From NCBI GenBank assembly GCA_903892415.1, contig CAITIQ010000539.1, positions 1 to 32,357 of the forward strand: DNA of 32,357 nt, read 5' to 3'. How positions within the stretch are numbered: position 1 is the first letter of the stretch; each line of letters opens with the position of its first letter. Shown piece after piece: positions 28,053 through 32,357 of this stretch. The stretch is from an uncultured delta proteobacterium. GTDB lineage: Bacteria > Myxococcota_A > Polyangia > Polyangiales > Polyangiaceae. The translations under genes were made by a program, and so were the position numbers. The notes under the pieces are model-generated. The model worked only from the letters and a program-made list of their open reading frames with translations. It ran no database searches and had not been told where the DNA came from.

Positions 28053-29977
28053 GCGCGGCCGCAGCTCGAAAGCGTGTGGTACAAGCGGAGGCGAACGTCG
28101 TGAAGGGGCCGAAGGGAACACTGAAAGTCATCGCGGGTAGCGGCGCTCGAGTGCCGGATACCGTGCGCGAACTGGAGCGGCTCGAGTTCGGCTTCCAGCC
28201 GACTGGTCCTGCGCCCAGCCCTTCGTCGGAGCAAGCTTCGGGCGAGGTGGCGGTGGATGCCGGCTTCGATCCCCGCGCAACGCAAGGCCACGAAGACCCG
28301 CTGATGTTGCGGCCCGGCGATCGCATCGCCGATCTGCTGGTGGAGGGGCTCCTTGCGCGCGGAGGGATCGGCGAGGTCTATGTCGCCAAGAGCGAGATGC
28401 TGCACAAGACCTTTGCGGTGAAGGTGCTTTCGCGGCGCTACCAACTGCGCGCGGACGTGCGTCAGCGCATGGAGACCGAGGCGCGGGCGCTCGCCGAATT
28501 CGGCAATCACCCTGGCATTGTCAAGGTTCACGCCGCTGGCGTTGATACGCGGGTAGGGCCTTACATCGTGATGGACCTACTCAAAGGCAACACGCTGCGG
28601 GAGATCCTTGCCGTTCGTGGCGCCCTCGGAATCCCACGCGCGCTTTCGCTAGCCGTGCTGATCGCCAACATCACGGATGATTTGCACGCAACCGGGATTA
28701 TTCATCGCGATCTCAAACCGGAGAACGTGTTCATCGTCAACCAGCCCAACGACGAGTTCGGCCTGGTGCTGCTCGATCTCGGCTGCATCAAGGCGCCGTA
28801 CTCTGGGCGGACCACGGATCGCGCGCACGCCATGGGCACGGTGCGTTACATGAGTCCGGAGCAGCTCGGCGGTCAGAAGGCCGGAACGATTAGCGATCAA
28901 GTGGCGGTTGGCCACATGCTTTACGAGATGGTGGTTGGTGAGCACGCGTTCGAGGAGCTGCGGCGCAACGCGGGGGATGCAAGTCCGGCGATTGAAGCCT
29001 CATGGCAGCTGTATGCCACCATTCATCCTCCGCCGGAGAGCGTCTGTCCTCGGCCGTTGTGGCAGATCATTGCGCGGCTTTTGGCACGCGAGCCGGCGGA
29101 CCGGTTTCCCTCGATGGGGGCTGCGGCGGCGACGATGAAACAGCACCTCCATTCGCTCGTCGCCAACCGCAGCGACGAGTTGCTGCGCAGCCTGACCGAG
29201 CACCCGCAAATGACGCCGACCTCCAATACGGCTGGCGTCAGACCGGAGTTGGCCGTGGGCCGATCGGGCGTCGCGCTACCGGCATCGAGGCCGCTCGTGC
29301 TCGCACGCAGTCGGGTGGACCTTCCGGATCACCTTGGTCCGAGCGTCACCGGGCCGCGACGATCCGCCGGTCAGGTGCTGAAGAACCCCGAGTGCAGCCT
29401 CGACTCGACGATGGCGGTGACTACCTTGGCGATCCGCAAGCAGGGCAAGCCGCTGCGGCGCTTTGTCGTCGCGAGCGGCGCCATTCTCGGACGCGGAGAG
29501 GACGAGGCCGACATCGTGATCGACGACCCAAGCGTGAGCCGCAAGCACGCTGAGTTGAAGTTGGAGGATGAACAGCGCATGCGGTACGCGCTCGCGGATC
29601 TCGGTAGTCGCAACGGGACCGAGCTGCGCGGCGAGCCGGTGCAATACGACACCATCGCTGCGGGAGAATTCTTCACGCTCGGCGATGTGGAACTGCAGCT
29701 CCTCCCGCCGGGGCACTACGAGCCGAGCGGAGTGTTTCGGCCAACGGGGCGCTCGCGCGTGGTGCCCGCCCCGCGCCGCTCGGAGGAGCGCCTGCCACCC
29801 ACCGAGCGCGCTGGTTCTGCAAGGCCTAGCAGCGACGGTGGTTGGGAGCGCGCGCGCGAGCACGTGTTGACGACCATCATTGCGTTGATCGTGCTGGGCC
29901 TGGTGGCGATTGTGTTGCTCTTGCTGCACACCTACGGCGTGATTGTCCTGCCTTTCCTACCGAGTCGTGCGCGATGA
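28049..29977 (+). CDS. Ser/Thr protein kinase with C-terminal FHA domain and membrane anchor
   Basis: A 642-residue protein. A basic N-terminus of about 90 residues precedes the kinase domain (about 95-375): ARGGIGEVYVAK, FAVKVLS, HRDLKPEN (His219, Asp221), DLG instead of DFG (Asp243, metal ligand kept) and GTVRYMSPEQ. An FHA domain (about 460-550) has LGRGEDEADIVI, SVSRKHAEL and GSRNGTELRG, a phosphothreonine-binding fold. A C-terminal membrane segment follows (about 608-632). The frame opens upstream at 27968, but the ATG at 28049 overlaps the previous stop (ATGA) and was chosen. Having FHA in the same chain suggests it docks on phosphorylated partners, possibly itself or the kinase encoded just upstream. 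Confidence 0.9.
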   Translation: MSAAAARKRVVQAEANVVKGPKGTLKVIAGSGARVPDTVRELERLEFGFQPTGPAPSPSSEQASGEVAVDAGFDPRATQGHEDPLMLRPGDRIADLLVEGLLARGGIGEVYVAKSEMLHKTFAVKVLSRRYQLRADVRQRMETEARALAEFGNHPGIVKVHAAGVDTRVGPYIVMDLLKGNTLREILAVRGALGIPRALSLAVLIANITDDLHATGIIHRDLKPENVFIVNQPNDEFGLVLLDLGCIKAPYSGRTTDRAHAMGTVRYMSPEQLGGQKAGTISDQVAVGHMLYEMVVGEHAFEELRRNAGDASPAIEASWQLYATIHPPPESVCPRPLWQIIARLLAREPADRFPSMGAAAATMKQHLHSLVANRSDELLRSLTEHPQMTPTSNTAGVRPELAVGRSGVALPASRPLVLARSRVDLPDHLGPSVTGPRRSAGQVLKNPECSLDSTMAVTTLAIRKQGKPLRRFVVASGAILGRGEDEADIVIDDPSVSRKHAELKLEDEQRMRYALADLGSRNGTELRGEPVQYDTIAAGEFFTLGDVELQLLPPGHYEPSGVFRPTGRSRVVPAPRRSEERLPPTERAGSARPSSDGGWERAREHVLTTIIALIVLGLVAIVLLLLHTYGVIVLPFLPSRAR

Positions 29978-30807
29978 CAAGTAAGCCTGCTTCCAGAGAG
30001 ACCCTCGGATTGGTCAAAGCCGCGCTTGCGGAGCCCAGCGCCGAAGATGCGGCGCGCAAGCTCGAGCTGGTCAAGCGCCTCGAGTCCGACGTGGACTTCC
30101 GTCACGCGATCGAGAAGCGCAATGAAGTCGCAGAAGAAGCGCAAAACGAGATGCCCGGCGTCGGCGTCGTGCGTGCCGAAGAGCTGCTGCGTCGGCTGGA
30201 TGCGAAGGCGCAACCGGTTCTTCCAGCCGTCGAGATCGCCCTCGGTCAGGACACCGTTCGTGACCTCGCGCCTCCCATCTCCGAGGGGGAAGCTACCGCG
30301 GAGGGCGAAGCGCCAGAGCGTCGCGGGCGCAGCCTGACGCAACCGTCGGTGAATGCGGATCTCCCAGAGGCGGCGACGTCCAGACCAAGCAATGAGGAGG
30401 AGACCGCTCCGCCGCTGTCGCGCGAGGAGCGCCGCATGTCGAACGGCTTGATCGTCTTGGCGCTGGTGGCGCTCGCAGCCTTGGGAGCGCTGATTTGGTT
30501 GGCGGGCCGGAGCTTGCTCGCGAGCGATGAGCTGCCGAAGTCTGCGGGCAGCTCGCAAAGCTCGGCGGTTGCGAGCAGCGCTACGATCGTCCCAGCCAGC
30601 GTTAGCACCCGCCCCGCCACCCCGAGCGCTACCAGCCAAGCGCAGCCCTCGGTCGCCGCGCAGCCCAGCGGTACGAGCGGCGGGAGCTCGGCAAGCGGGA
30701 CAGCGGCCTCCCCCCGACCGACCGCGACGGTGTCCGCCCGGCCACCCGCCGCGACAGCCAAACCGTCCGCAACCGGTATGTACGTCTTAGAAGGAGAGAA
30801 TCAATGA
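29974..30807 (+). CDS. Single-pass membrane protein of kinase operon
   Basis: A 277-residue protein of unknown function. The cytosolic part (1-155) is charged and helical at the start (AEDAARKLELVKRLESDVDF, EKRNEVAEEAQNEM) and then disordered-looking. One membrane segment (about 157-178, LIVLALVALAALGALIWLAG) is followed by a Ser/Ala/Thr/Pro-rich external tail of about 95 residues. Such low-complexity external tails resemble the one on the kinase at 5171-6595. The first ~60 residues look like an anti-sigma or adaptor-type helical module, but no zinc motif is seen. The start overlaps the FHA-kinase stop (ATGA), which rules out the upstream opening at 29842. It is a plausible phosphorylation target of the two kinases (inference). 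Confidence 0.75.
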   Translation: MTSKPASRETLGLVKAALAEPSAEDAARKLELVKRLESDVDFRHAIEKRNEVAEEAQNEMPGVGVVRAEELLRRLDAKAQPVLPAVEIALGQDTVRDLAPPISEGEATAEGEAPERRGRSLTQPSVNADLPEAATSRPSNEEETAPPLSREERRMSNGLIVLALVALAALGALIWLAGRSLLASDELPKSAGSSQSSAVASSATIVPASVSTRPATPSATSQAQPSVAAQPSGTSGGSSASGTAASPRPTATVSARPPAATAKPSATGMYVLEGENQ

Positions 30808-31778
30808 TTGGCAAACGAGCCGTGGCGATCGCCCTGGCGCTCGGCGCGCTGGGGATCGGCGTTGTTCCGAACGAGGCCCACGCAGACGGCGTGGATGAAG
30901 CGTTTGCGCGCGGGCAGAGGCTGGCGAAGGAGGGGCAGATCGCCGATGCAGAGGCGGCTTTTGAGCAGGCCTGGGCGGGCCGTAAGAGCTGGGATATCGC
31001 GGGCAACCTGGGGCTGACCGAGGCGGAGCTGGGCAAGTGGGAGGAGGCCGCCGAGCACCTGGACTACGCGGTCACGCATATTGGCGGCCTGGCCACTCCC
31101 ACGCAGAAAAAGGCGCTGACTGAACGCTACGAGCAAGCGAAGTCGAACGTGGGCACGGTGCAGGTGGCGAGCCCGCGCGTAGTCAACGTGAAGGTCGGCT
31201 CGCGGGTGCTGCGCTCTGATGTACCGTTTTTCCTCGCTCCGGGGGCGCACAAACTCGAATGCAGTGAAGAGGGCTACGAGTCGACCACGATGGACGTGGT
31301 GGTGGAGGCCGGGCGCTTGGCCAAGGTTCTGATCGAGCTCAAGAAAGTGGCGGCTGGTCCCGACGGAACGAAGATTCCGCTGCCGATCAAGCCGCAGGCG
31401 GAACCGAGGCCCTCCTGGCCGGGGTGGCTGCTCGGAGGCGTCGGGCTTGCTGCGGCCGGCGTTGGCGCGGGGCTGCTCGGCGTGGGGCAGTCCGGCTTGG
31501 CCGATGCCGAAACGACGGGCGCCAGCATTTCCACAGCCGGTGGCAAGTGCACCGCCAGCGGTGGCGGCTCCCCGCAGTGTGCTGATCTCGCCGACGATCT
31601 CGACTCCGCTGCCAGCCTCTCCACCGGCGGTGTGGTGATGCTGATTGCCGGCGGCGCGCTGCTCATCGGCGGCGTCATTTACCTCGTTATCCCCAATGAA
31701 CCCGATGCGCCCACCGTGAGCATTGCCCCCTGGGTTGCGCCCGGCAGCGCCGGCCTGTTGATGCAAGGAGTCTACTGA
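30804..31778 (+). CDS. TPR-PEGA envelope protein with C-terminal membrane segments
   Basis: A 324-residue exported protein. The signal peptide ends AHA (about residue 28). TPR-like helices (about 30-115) include EAFARGQRLAKEGQIADAEA and LGLTEAELGKWEEAAEHLDY. A PEGA-like domain (about 120-180) has VKVGSRVLRSDVPFFLAPGA and HKLECSEEGYEST. Two hydrophobic segments (about 210-230, about 275-300) flank a loop with Cys residues (GGKCTASGGGSPQCAD). The order matches the protein at 4170-5171, including the position of a Cys-pair loop. GAAGGAG lies before the ATG, which overlaps the previous stop (ATGA). It probably sits in the inner membrane facing the periplasm, as an envelope partner of the kinases. 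Confidence 0.78.
   Translation: MIGKRAVAIALALGALGIGVVPNEAHADGVDEAFARGQRLAKEGQIADAEAAFEQAWAGRKSWDIAGNLGLTEAELGKWEEAAEHLDYAVTHIGGLATPTQKKALTERYEQAKSNVGTVQVASPRVVNVKVGSRVLRSDVPFFLAPGAHKLECSEEGYESTTMDVVVEAGRLAKVLIELKKVAAGPDGTKIPLPIKPQAEPRPSWPGWLLGGVGLAAAGVGAGLLGVGQSGLADAETTGASISTAGGKCTASGGGSPQCADLADDLDSAASLSTGGVVMLIAGGALLIGGVIYLVIPNEPDAPTVSIAPWVAPGSAGLLMQGVY
31765..31770 (+). promoter_or_regulatory. Ribosome binding site for the partial last gene
   Basis: AAGGAG nine bases before the ATG at 31780 and inside the end of the TPR-PEGA gene. It supports the existence and start of the gene that runs off the window. Confidence 0.7.
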
Positions 31779-31779
31779 A

Positions 31780-32357
31780 ATGCGCTCGAACCTCTGGATC
31801 ACCGTCCTTGCCCTTGGCCTGCAAAACGCTTGCAGCTACCCGCTGTGTGACTACGCCCCGTGCGCCGAGGCCAGCGGCGGAGCCGGAGCCGGCGGCACAG
31901 CAGGAGCAGGAGCCCAAGGCGGCGACGGTGGGATTGGTGGTAACAACGGTGGCAATGGTGGAAACGGCGGAGAGGGCGGAGAGGGCGGCGGCCCGAATCC
32001 AACGTGTACCCCAACAGAAGGCGAGCCCATTGGCCCGAACTGCGGCGTGTTCGTCGAACCCGGGGCGGCCGCAGGCGACGGCACGCTAGCCTCGCCAACC
32101 GGTGTTCTGCAACAGGCGCTCGACCAAGCCGCCGCGAATCCGAGCACCGCACGTGCAGTCTATATATGCGGAGATGCACCGCTCACAGGCAGCCTCACCA
32201 TCCCCAGCGGACTAACCGTCTATGGCGGACTCAGCTGTAGCAATTGGACGTATGCCGCCGCCAACCCGAAGGCCCAACTCACCGGTAGCGCGAATGCAAT
32301 CACGCTCACCGTACTAACCGGCAACGTGCTCCTGCAAGACCTCGCCGTGGCCGCCCC
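31780..32357 (+). CDS. Gly-rich exported protein with beta-helix-like domain (3' end outside window)
   Basis: The first 192 codons of a gene that has no stop before the window ends. A short signal segment (MRSNLWITVLALGLQNAC) ends in Cys18, but Gln at -3 makes lipidation uncertain. A Cys-bearing stretch (CSYPLCDYAPC) and a long Gly/Asn linker (about 32-68) follow, then TCTPTEGEPIGPNCGVF. The start of a pectin-lyase-like right-handed beta-helix is then visible: GTLASPTGVLQQALDQAA, VYICG, SGLTVYGGLSCSNWTY and NVLLQDLAV. Such proteins are usually surface-exposed in myxobacteria. It begins one base after the TPR-PEGA stop, so it takes the same position as the propeller protein in the 2693-6595 operon. 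Confidence 0.72.
   Translation, partial: MRSNLWITVLALGLQNACSYPLCDYAPCAEASGGAGAGGTAGAGAQGGDGGIGGNNGGNGGNGGEGGEGGGPNPTCTPTEGEPIGPNCGVFVEPGAAAGDGTLASPTGVLQQALDQAAANPSTARAVYICGDAPLTGSLTIPSGLTVYGGLSCSNWTYAAANPKAQLTGSANAITLTVLTGNVLLQDLAVAA

Noticed and set aside
26712..28121. 469-codon minus-strand open frame opposite the kinase at 26799
   Set aside because: Antisense shadow of a clear kinase gene; low-complexity Arg/His/Ala composition and no motif.

Overview
The window looks like chromosomal DNA of a myxobacterium (Myxococcota, probably Polyangiia). This is inferred from several co-occurring traits: high GC with strong GC3; four genes carrying five Hanks-type Ser/Thr kinase domains in 32 kb; periplasmic TPR/PEGA proteins; Gly-rich-linker secreted proteins; and a type VI secretion (T6SS) tip cassette with two DUF2169 proteins. 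Nothing in the window fixes the genus. Coding density is very high, and most neighbouring same-strand genes overlap by 1-14 bases or lie within a few bases.

Layout. (1) 1-1711: an ABC exporter-type protein, perhaps cut at its 5' end by the window edge. It meets, tail to tail and sharing a CTAG, a two-gene stress pair on the minus strand (GlsB/YeaQ-like and a YflT/GSP17M-like protein, 1708-2535). (2) 2693-6595, minus: an operon of a membrane Ser/Thr kinase, a TPR-PEGA membrane protein and a secreted seven-repeat beta-propeller-like protein. (3) 6717-15725, minus: a giant alpha-2-macroglobulin-like lipoprotein with an intact CTEQ thioester motif, preceded by a 1158-residue protein that fuses a pseudokinase to an active kinase. 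(4) 15819-18980, plus, divergent from it: a translationally coupled GAF - small cytosolic subtilase - TPR operon. (5) 19011-25438, minus: a six-gene T6SS tip cassette (vgrG, two unknowns, DUF2169, PAAR-like candidate, DUF2169) in which vgrG carries a one-base frameshift. (6) 25550-26224, minus: a small lipoprotein. (7) 26225-26798: a 574-base divergent intergenic region holding a 30-base direct repeat pair and seven units of an exact 41-base-period tandem repeat with a palindromic core. (8) 26799-32357, plus: kinase, kinase-FHA, single-pass membrane protein, TPR-PEGA protein and a Gly-rich beta-helix-like secreted protein running off the window, with the first four genes coupled by ATGA overlaps.

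Together the window is dominated by envelope signalling. Two modules of the same architecture (kinase, then TPR-PEGA, then Gly-rich exported protein) flank a central block that pairs a pseudokinase-kinase, a protease trap and a small protease operon. The most unusual items are the pseudokinase-kinase fusion with its divergent GAF-subtilase-TPR partner operon, the phased 41-base palindromic array in front of the second kinase operon, and the T6SS tip cassette without a recognisable toxin. No tRNA, rRNA, CRISPR array or transposase was recognised.
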